Below, piece by piece: positions 1 to 8,783 of a DNA stretch of 64,000 bases. The position numbers and the translations under genes were made by a program. Under the pieces are notes generated by a model. That model was not told the origin of the DNA, did no database searches, and saw only the letters and a program-made list of their open reading frames with translations. Numbering within the stretch: the first letter of the stretch is position 1; every line of letters starts with the position of its first letter. This stretch comes from Fibrobacter sp. (GTDB lineage Bacteria > Fibrobacterota > Fibrobacteria > Fibrobacterales > Fibrobacteraceae): assembly GCA_024398815.1 (NCBI GenBank), contig JAKSIL010000010.1, positions 1-64,000 on the forward strand, read 5' to 3'.

Positions 1-134
1 ACGCTGTCGTGATGCCGACGGATCCGCTGGACTACGACTTTGTAAAGAACATAAACTTCATGATTGACGCCATGGAAGGCGTCGTCAAGAAAGAAAGCAA
101 AAAGAATTCCAATAAGCCTGCACAGAAAAAGTAG
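1..134 (+). CDS. 3' end of a metal ABC transporter substrate-binding protein (ZnuA-like), partial
   Basis: Reading from base 3, the frame gives the last 43 residues of a protein that ends in a Lys-rich tail and stops at 132-134. The segment around DYDFVKNINFMIDAM resembles the final helix of zinc/manganese-binding lipoproteins of the ZnuA/TroA family, which deliver metal to an ABC permease. The ATPase gene starts only 6 bases later, so the two are almost certainly one operon. The name rests mainly on this neighbour, because most of the protein lies outside the window. Confidence 0.6.
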   Translation, partial: AVVMPTDPLDYDFVKNINFMIDAMEGVVKKESKKNSNKPAQKK

Positions 135-140
135 TAGCGA

Positions 141-902
141 ATGTCGGCCATCGAAATCAACAATCTTGATTTTTCGTACGGAAAAAATCCCGTGTTGACG
201 GGTGTGAATCTTTCTATTGACGAAAATGATTTCGCAGCGGTCATCGGTCCGAATGGCGGAGGCAAGTCGACTCTTGTGCAGCTGATGGTGGGCCTTTTAA
301 AGCCGACGGCTGGCGAAGTGCGTCTTTTCGGGGAAAAGGTTCCGACGAAAAAAGTGGCTGTGGGTTACGTTCCGCAGAATACCAACAAGAACATTGAATT
401 CCCTATAACTGTCGGCGAATGCGTCGCGACTGGCCGCATGGGACTTTCACTCAAGTCGCGTGAGGTGGATGCCGCCCTTGAACGTGTGCAAATTACGGGT
501 TTCAAGGAACGCCGTCTGGGCGAACTGAGCGGTGGCGAACGCCAACGTGTGCTGATTGCTCGTTCACTTGTCTGCAATCCCAAGATTCTGTTTTTGGACG
601 AACCTTCGAACAACATCGATGTGGCTGGCTTGAATTCCCTCTATTCCATGCTGGCGGATTTTAGCGAGTCCATGACCATCGTGATTGTGACGCATGACCT
701 GATGGCCTTGTCGCACAAGGTGAAGAGTGTCGTGTGCGTCAACAAGAACGTCCATTATCACGAAGGCTGTAACCTGACCGAAGAAATGCTGCAGAATACC
801 TATGGCTGTGAAGTGGACTTGATTGCCCACGGGGTGCCGCACCGAGTGCTAGGAAGTCATGATCATGCTCATGGCGGATGTTGTGAACACCATCAACATT
901 AA
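141..902 (+). CDS. znuC: Zinc/metal ABC transporter ATP-binding protein
   Basis: A 253-residue ABC ATPase that would power metal uptake at the inner membrane. Visible motifs are Walker A GPNGGGKS (residues 36-43), Q-loop VPQN (77-80), signature LSGGE (129-133), Walker B ILFLDEP (149-155) and switch His185. The fold matches the ZnuC/MntB family. The last 24 residues hold eight His and two Cys, including HDHAHGGCCEHHQH, a likely metal-binding or sensing tail that fits zinc rather than another substrate. The gene follows the binding-protein gene after 6 bases. No permease gene follows; the next gene is a lipoprotein, so znuB must lie upstream of the window or elsewhere. Confidence 0.9.
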   Translation: MSAIEINNLDFSYGKNPVLTGVNLSIDENDFAAVIGPNGGGKSTLVQLMVGLLKPTAGEVRLFGEKVPTKKVAVGYVPQNTNKNIEFPITVGECVATGRMGLSLKSREVDAALERVQITGFKERRLGELSGGERQRVLIARSLVCNPKILFLDEPSNNIDVAGLNSLYSMLADFSESMTIVIVTHDLMALSHKVKSVVCVNKNVHYHEGCNLTEEMLQNTYGCEVDLIAHGVPHRVLGSHDHAHGGCCEHHQH

Positions 903-942
903 AATTTTACTATTATATTTCCAAAAGAAAGGAAAATTTACT

Positions 943-1947
943 ATGAATCGATATTTTAAGTGGTTTTCGGGTGCCGCCCTTGCACTGGGAACTGTTTCGT
1001 TTGTCGCTTGTGGCGATGATGCCTCCTCGACTTTTGATATGGAGGATTCTTTCGAAATCGTGCTCGACAAGGCCGAATACTCTTACAAGTCCAAGGATTC
1101 CACTTTGAAAGTCATCATGCCCGTTTGCAAGACTTCTGCCGCCGGAACTTTGATTGGCCCGGATGATGCTTCGGAATGGGATACCTTGACCTATGAAGCC
1201 TATTTGAATAAGTCCAAGGTGAAAATGCGCGAAGAGGATTCCGATGACGGGTGGGCCGAATTTAACTTTAAAGACGGCAAATCGTTCCCTGTCGGTCTTT
1301 GGGTGTATCCTGACGACAATAAGAGCTCTATCTTGAATGCCGTGCGCTTTAATAAAGATGAAATGCAAAATGTTTTCCGCTACGAAGGAAACTGCTTTGC
1401 GTCTGACCTTGTGTCGCAGGTCTTTGAAGATAACGATGCGATTGCCGAAGCGGATGAATCCTTGATGACTCTGTTCACCAAGTTCCTTCCCAAGAACGAC
1501 GATACTCCGTTGGACACACTCAAGAAAAAACTCCTCCGCGATATCAAGAAGGTGGACTGCGACGAAATCATGATTAACGGAATCTTCGTGAAGATTCTTC
1601 TGGAAGACTTCAAGGAAAATTCCGGAAAGCTTGTGCTTGAATACAGCAAGGATGACGACGTTAGCTGTGAAGTCGATTTCAGAATCCGCTATGCTGGCAA
1701 CCAGGCCGATTGCGAAGAAGCCTTTGACGAATATAAGGCTTCGGGCGACAAGGACGATTTTGAATTTTCCGATTACTGGAAGTCTGTTACGTTCGACGGC
1801 AAGGATCAGCCTTACTGCGTGACGAAGATGGTCAACACTATCATGGAAGATAACGACATGCTCATGAAGAATTCCTCCACGGTCTATACTGAAAAGGATA
1901 TGCTGAACGCTATCGTCGATATCGTCTTGATGGGATTCAGCAAGTAA
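943..1947 (+). CDS. Lipoprotein of unknown function
   Basis: A 334-residue protein with a lipoprotein signal peptide: Lys6 in the n-region, a hydrophobic stretch, and a lipobox ending VAC with Cys23, followed by GDDASS. The mature part is acidic, has several Cys, and matches no family I recognise. The ATG at 943 was chosen over upstream in-frame codons because it follows the purine-rich AAGAAAGGAAAA and begins the signal peptide exactly. It lies 40 bases after znuC and could be co-transcribed, but a role in metal uptake is only a guess. A strong bidirectional terminator follows. Confidence 0.8.
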   Translation: MNRYFKWFSGAALALGTVSFVACGDDASSTFDMEDSFEIVLDKAEYSYKSKDSTLKVIMPVCKTSAAGTLIGPDDASEWDTLTYEAYLNKSKVKMREEDSDDGWAEFNFKDGKSFPVGLWVYPDDNKSSILNAVRFNKDEMQNVFRYEGNCFASDLVSQVFEDNDAIAEADESLMTLFTKFLPKNDDTPLDTLKKKLLRDIKKVDCDEIMINGIFVKILLEDFKENSGKLVLEYSKDDDVSCEVDFRIRYAGNQADCEEAFDEYKASGDKDDFEFSDYWKSVTFDGKDQPYCVTKMVNTIMEDNDMLMKNSSTVYTEKDMLNAIVDIVLMGFSK

Positions 1948-1966
1948 TAGAATTATTTATGGCAAT

Positions 1967-1997
1967 AAAAAAAGAAGGCTTTAAGCCTTCTTTTTTT
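1967..1997. terminator. Bidirectional intrinsic terminator
   Basis: A 10-bp perfect stem (1971-1980 with 1984-1993) with a 3-base loop, an A-run before it and a T-run after it. It sits between two convergent genes and can end both transcripts. The loop is the stop codon of the minus-strand gene. Confidence 0.9.
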
Positions 1998-4749
1998 TGC
2001 TTATGGCGACGATGCTTAGCACTATGAGAATCAGTGCTGCGGCTGCGCTCACCTTGAGGCATGCATGGAACGGCTTGCTGCGGTATTCCATGCGAACGAC
2101 GCTCTTGCCCTTAGGAATTTCGACGGCTCGCAGAGTGCCGAAGGCTTTGTAGACCTTGGCCGGATTTCCGTTGACGGTCGCTTTCCAGTAGGGATGATAG
2201 TTGCCTGCAACTACCATGAATCCGTTGCGGTCGCTTTCGACTTCGAACACTTGTGTGTCCATCTTCGGGCTCTCGACGAGCTTTGCCTTGCCTTGTGCGA
2301 TGCCACCTTCTCCTGCGTGCTCGGGCGTTTCGGATAAAATAACCTTTTCGCGGTAGTAGAAGGCGTTGGGGTCTTCGTTTGCTTGCGCTACAGCGGGAGC
2401 TTCGCTTGCTGCGGCTTCTGCTGCGGTGTTGTCGGTTGCGGCGCCGGTAGAATCAGCCTCGGCTTCGTTGGCTTCGACTGCTACTGGTGCTGCTGGAGTT
2501 TCGGGGGCGCTCTTGCGAATTTCACCGTGGTTCTTAAGCGTTGCGATGGCCTTCGCGTCGTCCATCACGACGGCTTCTCCGTAGATGAAGGCTTCGCCCA
2601 TGGCGGTTTCAATCGGCATGTATGTTGTGCCCTGGCGGGAGTCAAAGATGATGGCGCCGATGTTCATGAGGTCGAGGAACGGATGCGCAGCATCTTTGTC
2701 GTTGATGTTTATCATGTAGTTGGCGTTGCCCTGGCCTCCGCGGAATTCCCTATAAGTGGCGAGTTCGTTGTCGTGGAATCCGTCGGCGTTGCGCAGATGG
2801 TTGTATTGCGGGAAAGCGTTTCCACTCAAAGCCTTGTTTCTGGAAAGGCTGAGTACGCGCGGTGTATTGATTGGGTCAGCCTTGTAGGGAAGCTGGATGG
2901 CATTTGCGACGCCGTTGTTGGGTTGCAAGTATTCCTTTGCGGCGACGTTCTGGATAAAGGCTCCGTTGATGAAGAAGAGTTCGATGCCTGCGGCAATGGC
3001 AAGAATAGCGGCCTTGGCTGCAATTCCACCTTTCCACTTGAATGTAGCCCAGGCGACAGCCACGAGAACTAGAATCAAAATGAAGCCCGGAACGACTGTA
3101 GATGCCGTTGCGTTCATCACGACTTCGTTCAGCGGCTTGAAATAGGGGGCTGCTACAGGGTCGGTCAAGAGTTTCTGCCCACTCATCATGAAAATTCCGA
3201 TGAAGGCAAAACCGATAACGACGCAAGCCTGAATGGCTCTAGGTGTCCCGGGAAGTTTCGCTTTGAATGCGTTGACGAAGTTTTCTACGCTGACGTCCTT
3301 GCCCTGATCGTCAATGCTCATAATACCAAGGACCGCTACGGCGTACAGCAGACAAGCGGCAAGGCCGAACGGACCGATGAAAAGCGTCCAGTTGAATCGG
3401 GCGATTACCACGATGAGCAAAAGAATGGCGAACATGACCATGCCATGGAAAAGAGCCTTCATGTTCTTCGCCTTGTTTTCGGCGTCGTCAGAAACGGCTT
3501 TGAGAACCGGACCAGCCATCATTACGAGCAACAACGGTAGCCAGAACATGGCCATACCGGGAGCGCGGAAATTCTTGACGCCCGGCAAAATACTGTACCA
3601 GAGCTTGAACAAAGGCGAATGGGCTCCCATACCGTAGCTGAGTGCTACCACGGCGCCAAGTCCCCAGAAACAGGCCCAACGGCGCTTGCCGGGGAGGAAC
3701 AGGCAGAGAAATCCGAGGAACGTCAACAGGGCGCCCGCATTGTTGTGGTCCAGCTTGAAGCTGTTGTGGCCCCAGTAGAACGGGCTTCCTTGGCTTCCGG
3801 CTTCGGCCATCTTGCGATAATCCTGCATGCTCACGTTTACAAAGGAACTGCCCTTGAGGTCGCCGGTCTTTTCATCCTGTTCGTAAACATCGACTCCGAT
3901 AAATCCGGGCAAGAGCATTTGCGCCATTTCTTCCTGGTGCAAAGACCAGCTGACAGCGTGACCGTAGTTGGTGTGGTCGCCCTCACCGCGCACGGACTGC
4001 GTCGTGGTGTACATGTAAGGCGGGACCAACTGGAAACAGCTTAACGCAAGGCCAAAGGCGAGACCTGCAGCGGCAATGCCGATGCGCTTGCCACGGGTGG
4101 CTAGGCCATCGCAATGGAATGCGACTTCGTAAAGAGTGTAGAACCCGGCGCCCCACAAGAACAAATAGGTCAGCTGCAGATGGCTTCCGAGAATCATCCA
4201 GGTGATGGAAAGTGCAAGCACCACCATGTAAGGGATGCTTCCTGTGCGAACGACTTTGCGTATGGCAAGCACTGCCAAGGGGGCGATGGCGAAGACCATC
4301 ATCTTGCCGTCGTGGCCGCCGTATATGTAAGTGAAGTATTCGGGCGAAAATGCGTAGAGGAATCCGAGCAGCGCTCCCCACCACTTATTGCCGGTCAGGT
4401 TCCAGGCTAGCAGCATGGCGCTCAGGAAGGCGACCCATACGGTAAGTATGAACTTGAAGCCGACGGCGCGCGCGGGGTCCGTTACAAACTGGGCCCACAC
4501 CAGCGGATGATAGGCGTCGGCGAAAAGGGCGTCGATGGTTGGGACTCCGCCTAGGCGGCTGTCGTCCCATTCGGTGACCACGGCGTTTTCGGCTCGCAGA
4601 ATTCTGCTGCCGATGCCGTTCAGCTGGTCGCTGTTCAGCATAAGCTGGTTGGAGTCAAAAGCAAATTCGCGGAAGACGATCAGCAAAATTGCAAAGAACA
4701 ATACGGCCATGGCCGTGAAAAAGACGGGTTTCTTATTGAGAAAGTTCAT
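1981..4749 (-). CDS. YfhO-like multi-pass membrane protein
   Basis: About 922 residues with a dozen or more hydrophobic segments and a soluble C-terminal domain before a last membrane helix. The family is YfhO-like (GT-C fold), found in Gram-positive and Bacteroidetes-type bacteria and linked to glycosylation of wall polymers. Supporting segments are GGHDGKMMVFA in the membrane part and the late YHPYWKATVNG...FGTLRAVEIPKG motif. A region around residues 745-800 is Ala/Glu/Pro-rich and looks like a flexible linker. ATG 4749 is preferred to a start 20 codons upstream because it opens directly with a positively charged n-region and a membrane helix. The substrate is unknown. Confidence 0.75.
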   Translation of the reverse strand: MNFLNKKPVFFTAMAVLFFAILLIVFREFAFDSNQLMLNSDQLNGIGSRILRAENAVVTEWDDSRLGGVPTIDALFADAYHPLVWAQFVTDPARAVGFKFILTVWVAFLSAMLLAWNLTGNKWWGALLGFLYAFSPEYFTYIYGGHDGKMMVFAIAPLAVLAIRKVVRTGSIPYMVVLALSITWMILGSHLQLTYLFLWGAGFYTLYEVAFHCDGLATRGKRIGIAAAGLAFGLALSCFQLVPPYMYTTTQSVRGEGDHTNYGHAVSWSLHQEEMAQMLLPGFIGVDVYEQDEKTGDLKGSSFVNVSMQDYRKMAEAGSQGSPFYWGHNSFKLDHNNAGALLTFLGFLCLFLPGKRRWACFWGLGAVVALSYGMGAHSPLFKLWYSILPGVKNFRAPGMAMFWLPLLLVMMAGPVLKAVSDDAENKAKNMKALFHGMVMFAILLLIVVIARFNWTLFIGPFGLAACLLYAVAVLGIMSIDDQGKDVSVENFVNAFKAKLPGTPRAIQACVVIGFAFIGIFMMSGQKLLTDPVAAPYFKPLNEVVMNATASTVVPGFILILVLVAVAWATFKWKGGIAAKAAILAIAAGIELFFINGAFIQNVAAKEYLQPNNGVANAIQLPYKADPINTPRVLSLSRNKALSGNAFPQYNHLRNADGFHDNELATYREFRGGQGNANYMININDKDAAHPFLDLMNIGAIIFDSRQGTTYMPIETAMGEAFIYGEAVVMDDAKAIATLKNHGEIRKSAPETPAAPVAVEANEAEADSTGAATDNTAAEAAASEAPAVAQANEDPNAFYYREKVILSETPEHAGEGGIAQGKAKLVESPKMDTQVFEVESDRNGFMVVAGNYHPYWKATVNGNPAKVYKAFGTLRAVEIPKGKSVVRMEYRSKPFHACLKVSAAAALILIVLSIVAISKKKKA

Positions 4750-4833
4750 GTTTGAAATATAAAAATACCGCATGGGAACCCGATGCGGCATTTCAAAAAA
4801 TTGTGCCAATACGTCTAACTAGTCGACCGCGTT

Positions 4834-4944
4834 TTAGTCGGCAGTATTTTCGTCGACCTTGTTGTATTTAACCAGGCTGTAGATGCCGAATGCCGAAATG
4901 ATGCAGACTGCAGCAATCACCACGTACTTGATAAACTTTGCCAT
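4834..4944 (-). CDS. Small single-pass membrane protein, 36 residues
   Basis: The minus strand encodes MAKFIKYVVIAAVCIISAFG followed by a Lys/Asp/Glu-rich C-terminus ending in ENTAD. It starts at ATG 4944 with a textbook Shine-Dalgarno AAGGAG 6 bases upstream (4951-4956) and stops at 4834. Layout: a short basic N-terminus, one membrane helix (about residues 7-25) and a polar tail. It lies between the YfhO-like gene and the ArsR-type gene, all on the minus strand. The good ribosome site, coherent membrane topology and lack of an alternative reading support a real gene. Function unknown. Confidence 0.65.
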   Translation of the reverse strand: MAKFIKYVVIAAVCIISAFGIYSLVKYNKVDENTAD

Positions 4945-5038
4945 GAGTATCTCCTTGTTCTCTTTACATTAAAGATATTCGTTTTTTTCAAAAAAACAAG
5001 TCCCAAAAATTCAAATTGACGAAAAAAACAGCTAAATG

Positions 5039-5971
5039 CTATTGCTTGACCATAATCATGCAGATTACGGGTAATTTTTTGTCGACTTCGTTTTCACTTG
5101 GGATGATTTCGCTCTGCAAAACCTTGCAGTTGAATTCTTTTACGAAGAGTTCCAGCTGATTCCGGTCGAATCCGAGCCAGATATGCCCGTGGGTGGTCCG
5201 GAAGGATTCTTCCTTGTGCTGTGCCAGGTCCAAAAGGGCGAGCGTTCCGCCCGGTTTCAAGATTCGGATGGCTTCCTTGAGGGCGAGGCGAGGGTCGGTG
5301 GCGTGGTGCAGCACCTGGCTCATGAGCACGAGGTCGGCGAAGTTCTCGGGCAGGCCTGTCTTGGTCATGTCGGCGACTTTCGGCGTCACGTTTTCGATTT
5401 TCTTTTGCTTCAGGATTTTGTTGAGCCCGCTGATGACCTTGGGGTCGCAGTCGAGGGATAAAACGTTCTTGCAACGGTTTGCGAGCATGAGCGATAAATC
5501 GCCGCCTTCGCCACATCCGACGTCAACTGCAGTCTCGAAGGGAATCATCAGTTTGCTGAAAAGGCTAATCTGCGCCTTGAGGCTACCTCCGGCCTGGTCG
5601 AGCTTGTGTATCTGTCCCTTGGTCTTGTCGGTACGGTCTTGTAAAGCCTGTTCCGCGCGGCAAAGCAAAATGTCCTTGTCGGGGAGAACTCCAAAGGAAT
5701 CTCGAATGACCGTGAGCACCTTGCCGCTCAAGAGCAGTTCTTCGCTAAGGCGGTAATAGGCCTTGATGCCGTCGCGGCGGTCCTTCAAAAGTCCGCATGC
5801 TGAAAGCTTTGCCAGGTGACGGCTGGCGTTACTTTGGTGTATGTCGAGAATGTCCTTGATTTCGTTGACGGTGAATTCCGCCTGGTCAAGGAGCATGAGA
5901 ATCTTCAGGCGCATTTCGTCGGAAATGGCGCTGAACAATTCAATAGAAGGTGTAATCGGTTCGTGCGACAT
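5039..5971 (-). CDS. ArsR-family regulator fused to a SAM methyltransferase
   Basis: A 310-residue two-domain protein. Residues 8-90 form a winged-helix ArsR-type DNA-binding domain (SDEMRLKILMLL, then the recognition helix around HQSNASRHLAKLSACGLL). Residues 130-290 form a class I SAM-dependent methyltransferase with motif I DVGCGEGG (150-157), an acidic strand end LSLDCD and a motif around LVLMSQVLHH. Such fusions are known in several bacteria, usually without a proven substrate; the enzyme domain may sense SAM or modify a small molecule. The ArsR part lacks an obvious metal-binding CxC pair. It is transcribed away from the PAP2 gene across a short shared promoter region. Confidence 0.85.
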   Translation of the reverse strand: MSHEPITPSIELFSAISDEMRLKILMLLDQAEFTVNEIKDILDIHQSNASRHLAKLSACGLLKDRRDGIKAYYRLSEELLLSGKVLTVIRDSFGVLPDKDILLCRAEQALQDRTDKTKGQIHKLDQAGGSLKAQISLFSKLMIPFETAVDVGCGEGGDLSLMLANRCKNVLSLDCDPKVISGLNKILKQKKIENVTPKVADMTKTGLPENFADLVLMSQVLHHATDPRLALKEAIRILKPGGTLALLDLAQHKEESFRTTHGHIWLGFDRNQLELFVKEFNCKVLQSEIIPSENEVDKKLPVICMIMVKQ

Positions 5972-5979
5972 AAAAAAGA

Positions 5980-6007
5980 TTGACTAAAAATGTTTTTCTC
6001 TTTTAAT
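5980..6007 (+). promoter_or_regulatory. Possible sigma-70 promoter for the PAP2 gene
   Basis: TTGACT (5980-5985) and TTTAAT (6002-6007) are 16 bases apart in the divergent intergenic region; a TATAAT at 6007-6012 is the alternative -10. If used, transcription starts near 6014, favouring the GTG start at 6029 for the downstream gene. Confidence 0.35.
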
Positions 6008-6028
6008 ATAATTAATTATCTTTTTTGC

Positions 6029-6856
6029 GTGTCCGTGAAACGCCTTGACAAGTTCTTTTGCTTGCGCATTGCCGTCGCATTTCTTCTGCTTGCGTCGATT
6101 TCGAATGCGGTGTTTGCCGCTGAGCACTACGAACTTTCTTTGAAAAAGGATTTGTCGCTCACGTTTGCGGCTGCTTTTACAAGCGTTTACGGGAGCTACA
6201 GGTACGGCCAGATGGAAATTCCCGAACCTGATGAAGTCTTCGACTCGTCGCGATTGCTTCCTTGGGACAAGCCTGTGGCCGGGCGCTACAGTAAATCTGC
6301 GGATCGTGCTAGCGACTGGGTCTCAGTTCTTGGCGTAGCTCCACTTGCTATAGGCGGCATTTCGTGGTACCGCGGAGATGCGGATGGCTATGACTTCGGT
6401 GCTTTTTCGCTGATGCTCGTGCAGGCGCTCGCTATACAAAACGGCATAAACCTGATGGTCCGTTCGTTGGAATTTTGGCCACGGCCCTATGTATATGGCG
6501 AAGACGGAGCCTCTCTTGAAAAAGCCCGCGATGCGAAGGGCGAAGCTTATGGAAGTTTCTTTAGCGGTCATGCTTCCGCTGCGTTTACAATCGCCTATTT
6601 TACGGGCGATTGGTTCAGCGAAGTCTATCCAAATTCACGTTACAAGGGCGTTGTCTGGGCCAGTGCCCTTTCTGCGGCAAGCCTTGTGGGCGTTTTGAGA
6701 ATTGCTGCCGGCAAGCATTATCCGACCGATGTGGTTGTCGGCGCCCTCGTGGGCACAGGCGTCAGCTTCTCGGTCATCGAACTGCATAAGAAAAAAGGCG
6801 ACAAGGTTTCCTTGTACGCCGATTTGAATTCGTTAGGATTCGTCGCCCGTTTTTGA
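6029..6856 (+). CDS. PAP2-family membrane-associated phosphatase
   Basis: A PAP2 (type 2 phosphatidic acid phosphatase) protein. The three catalytic motifs are present: RP in EFWPRPYVYG, the central SGH in FFSGHASAAF, and the last motif LRIAAGKHYPTD with the nucleophilic His. Members dephosphorylate lipid phosphates such as undecaprenyl or phosphatidylglycerol phosphate at the periplasmic face. GTG 6029 gives a clean signal peptide ending near VFAAE; an ATG 13 codons upstream (5990) is also possible but lies inside the probable promoter. The actual lipid substrate cannot be told from sequence. Confidence 0.85.
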   Translation: MSVKRLDKFFCLRIAVAFLLLASISNAVFAAEHYELSLKKDLSLTFAAAFTSVYGSYRYGQMEIPEPDEVFDSSRLLPWDKPVAGRYSKSADRASDWVSVLGVAPLAIGGISWYRGDADGYDFGAFSLMLVQALAIQNGINLMVRSLEFWPRPYVYGEDGASLEKARDAKGEAYGSFFSGHASAAFTIAYFTGDWFSEVYPNSRYKGVVWASALSAASLVGVLRIAAGKHYPTDVVVGALVGTGVSFSVIELHKKKGDKVSLYADLNSLGFVARF

Positions 6857-6875
6857 TGCGGGCGTAAATCTACAA

Positions 6876-7919
6876 TTACTTGATGGTGGAGGTGAGGCGG
6901 AAGGCGAGGCCCACGTCGCTCATCTCATTTTCGCTATAAACGCTGAACTGGAGTTTGGAAGCGCCAACCTTCTTGACCCAGGCGACTGTCCATGCCCAGT
7001 CGTCGTAAGTGTGGTTGACGACCTTGTACAGATTGTCGCGCTTGTTGATGTATTCCCATTCCACCATGAGGTTGCTCATGAGGGTGTTGAGCACGCCAGC
7101 CTTCGGGGCGAAGTCCAAGCCCAGGTAGAACGGCTGGAAGTAGATGCCCGGTTCGAAGTACTTTGATTCCGGAGCGATGTAGTTGGGAACGCTTGTGTCG
7201 AGATCGTCGTCCTGGGTGTAGATGCAGGCGTATTCACCGTAGACACGGAGGGCCGGGAGGAAGGAGTAGCTGGCGTAGGCGGCGATACGGTGGGTGAGGT
7301 ACGACGTGTTCTGGATGACGTCAACAGCGTTGCTGCGGTATGCGACCTTCATTTCGAGAGGGAAGGTGAACTTCATGTCTTCTTCGACACGGACGTAACC
7401 CTGGTTTGCGTTGCCGTCCTTGGTTGCCACCATGAGGTTCAAGTTGCTGAGGCCGTGAATCCAGCCGAGTTCCAAGGCGTTGTGGCTGTAATCGCGCATC
7501 CACAGACCGCGCTTGGTCAAGTCCTTGTCGATGTATGTACCGAAGTGGGTCGACTGCGACCAGTCGGTTTTCCAGCGACCGATTTTCAAGTTCATCTTGT
7601 TATTGTCGTTCAAGGTCCACTTGTAGTTGACCCAGTAGAGGTCTGCCAGGATCTTGTCATAGTACTTGCCGTCAATTTTGTTGCCGAATTCCGGGGCGAA
7701 AATACGGAGCATGATAGTTCCGTCAAGGTTTTCGCTCTTGTACTGGCCACCCACGTTGGCACGGATCCAACCGCTGCTCAGGTTGTTGTCTTCGTCGGCA
7801 ATGGACTTGGTGACCTGCGTCTGTACGTTTCCCTTGAGGGCGAAATCGCCGTCTGCGGCAAAAGCCATGGCGGCCATCCCTGTCATCAGGAGTATCTTGG
7901 CAATTTTATTGAAGTTCAT
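6876..7919 (-). CDS. Outer-membrane beta-barrel (porin-like) protein
   Basis: A 347-residue secreted protein with signal peptide MNFNKIAKILLMTGMAAMAFA and a mature part of alternating hydrophobic/polar strands rich in Tyr, Trp and Asn, ending in a strand AFRLTSTIK, as expected of a beta-barrel. AGGAGA lies just upstream of ATG 7919. I do not recognise a named family; the size and pattern suit a porin of Fibrobacter. Its gene diverges from the ompA-like gene across about 110 bases. Substrate and oligomeric state are unknown. Confidence 0.65.
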   Translation of the reverse strand: MNFNKIAKILLMTGMAAMAFAADGDFALKGNVQTQVTKSIADEDNNLSSGWIRANVGGQYKSENLDGTIMLRIFAPEFGNKIDGKYYDKILADLYWVNYKWTLNDNNKMNLKIGRWKTDWSQSTHFGTYIDKDLTKRGLWMRDYSHNALELGWIHGLSNLNLMVATKDGNANQGYVRVEEDMKFTFPLEMKVAYRSNAVDVIQNTSYLTHRIAAYASYSFLPALRVYGEYACIYTQDDDLDTSVPNYIAPESKYFEPGIYFQPFYLGLDFAPKAGVLNTLMSNLMVEWEYINKRDNLYKVVNHTYDDWAWTVAWVKKVGASKLQFSVYSENEMSDVGLAFRLTSTIK

Positions 7920-8035
7920 GGGAATCTCCTATAGGTTTAAAAAAAATGTAGAAAAAAGTGATACAAAGTGGTAGGTCGAATGAGCTTTTACAGTTTTCTG
8001 AATGTATTTTTGCCCGATGAAGGGTTGCTTTGGGA

Positions 8036-8764
8036 ATGGGAATGAGTGTTAAAATGAAATTTTTGAATCTAACTGCATTGCTTTTGACAATTCCTTTTTC
8101 GTTGGTTTGGAGTCGTGATTTGGTTCCCGACGATAAACATGCCGTATTGAACGTTACCTATACCAATAACGATGATGTTCCCCATGCGCGAAAAAAATTG
8201 ACCTTTGTGGGGCAGAACCAACCGAAAAATAAGATTGTCGTAAAAACGAATTCCGAAGGGGAAACTGCTCTGTTGCTTCCCAAGGGCGACCGCTATACCA
8301 TATTGTGCGAAACATTGACAGGCCCCTTTGAATGCGGAGAAACGCCGTATGTATCGATGGCGGCAAGTACCGGTGGAATCACCGTGGTTTTCGATGACAC
8401 CCGCGTAGAACTGAAAGGGATAACCTTTATGGAAAACAGCGCTGAATTTGATCGTTCCTCCATGAAGATTCTCGATGCGACCATCGAAGGGCTCAAACTG
8501 AACCCCAGGGCGAAAGTCGAAATCGAAGGCCATGCCAGCATGGAAGGCGACGAACGCGACGACCAAGTGCTTTCGGCAGAGCGCGCCTACAGCGTACGAA
8601 AGTACATGGTGGAACATGGAATTGCAGAAGGTCGCGTGACTGCCACAGGGTACGGCTCAAGCCAGCCCAAGGCCGACAACTCCACGGCTGCAGGGCGTCG
8701 TGCCAACCGCCGCGTGGAAATCCGCGTCTTGAATCCCGACGAAGTTGAAGTCTCCGAAGAGTGA
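8036..8764 (+). CDS. OmpA-family peptidoglycan-binding outer-membrane protein
   Basis: About 242 residues. A signal peptide ends near LVWSRD; a middle domain with beta-rich sequence (Ig- or carboxypeptidase-regulatory-like) follows; the C-terminal 120 residues are an OmpA domain with EIEGHAS, LSAERAYSVRKYM, GYGSSQP and NRRVEI. This domain binds diaminopimelate-containing peptidoglycan and ties the outer membrane to the wall. Start codons TTG 8030 and ATG 8036, 8042 and 8054 are all in frame; 8036 is a compromise and 8054 gives the tidiest signal peptide. It converges with the FISUMP gene, with only a small GAAA-loop hairpin (8770-8785) between. Confidence 0.85.
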   Translation: MGMSVKMKFLNLTALLLTIPFSLVWSRDLVPDDKHAVLNVTYTNNDDVPHARKKLTFVGQNQPKNKIVVKTNSEGETALLLPKGDRYTILCETLTGPFECGETPYVSMAASTGGITVVFDDTRVELKGITFMENSAEFDRSSMKILDATIEGLKLNPRAKVEIEGHASMEGDERDDQVLSAERAYSVRKYMVEHGIAEGRVTATGYGSSQPKADNSTAAGRRANRRVEIRVLNPDEVEVSEE

Positions 8765-8783
8765 CTGTAAAAGGTGAAAACCT

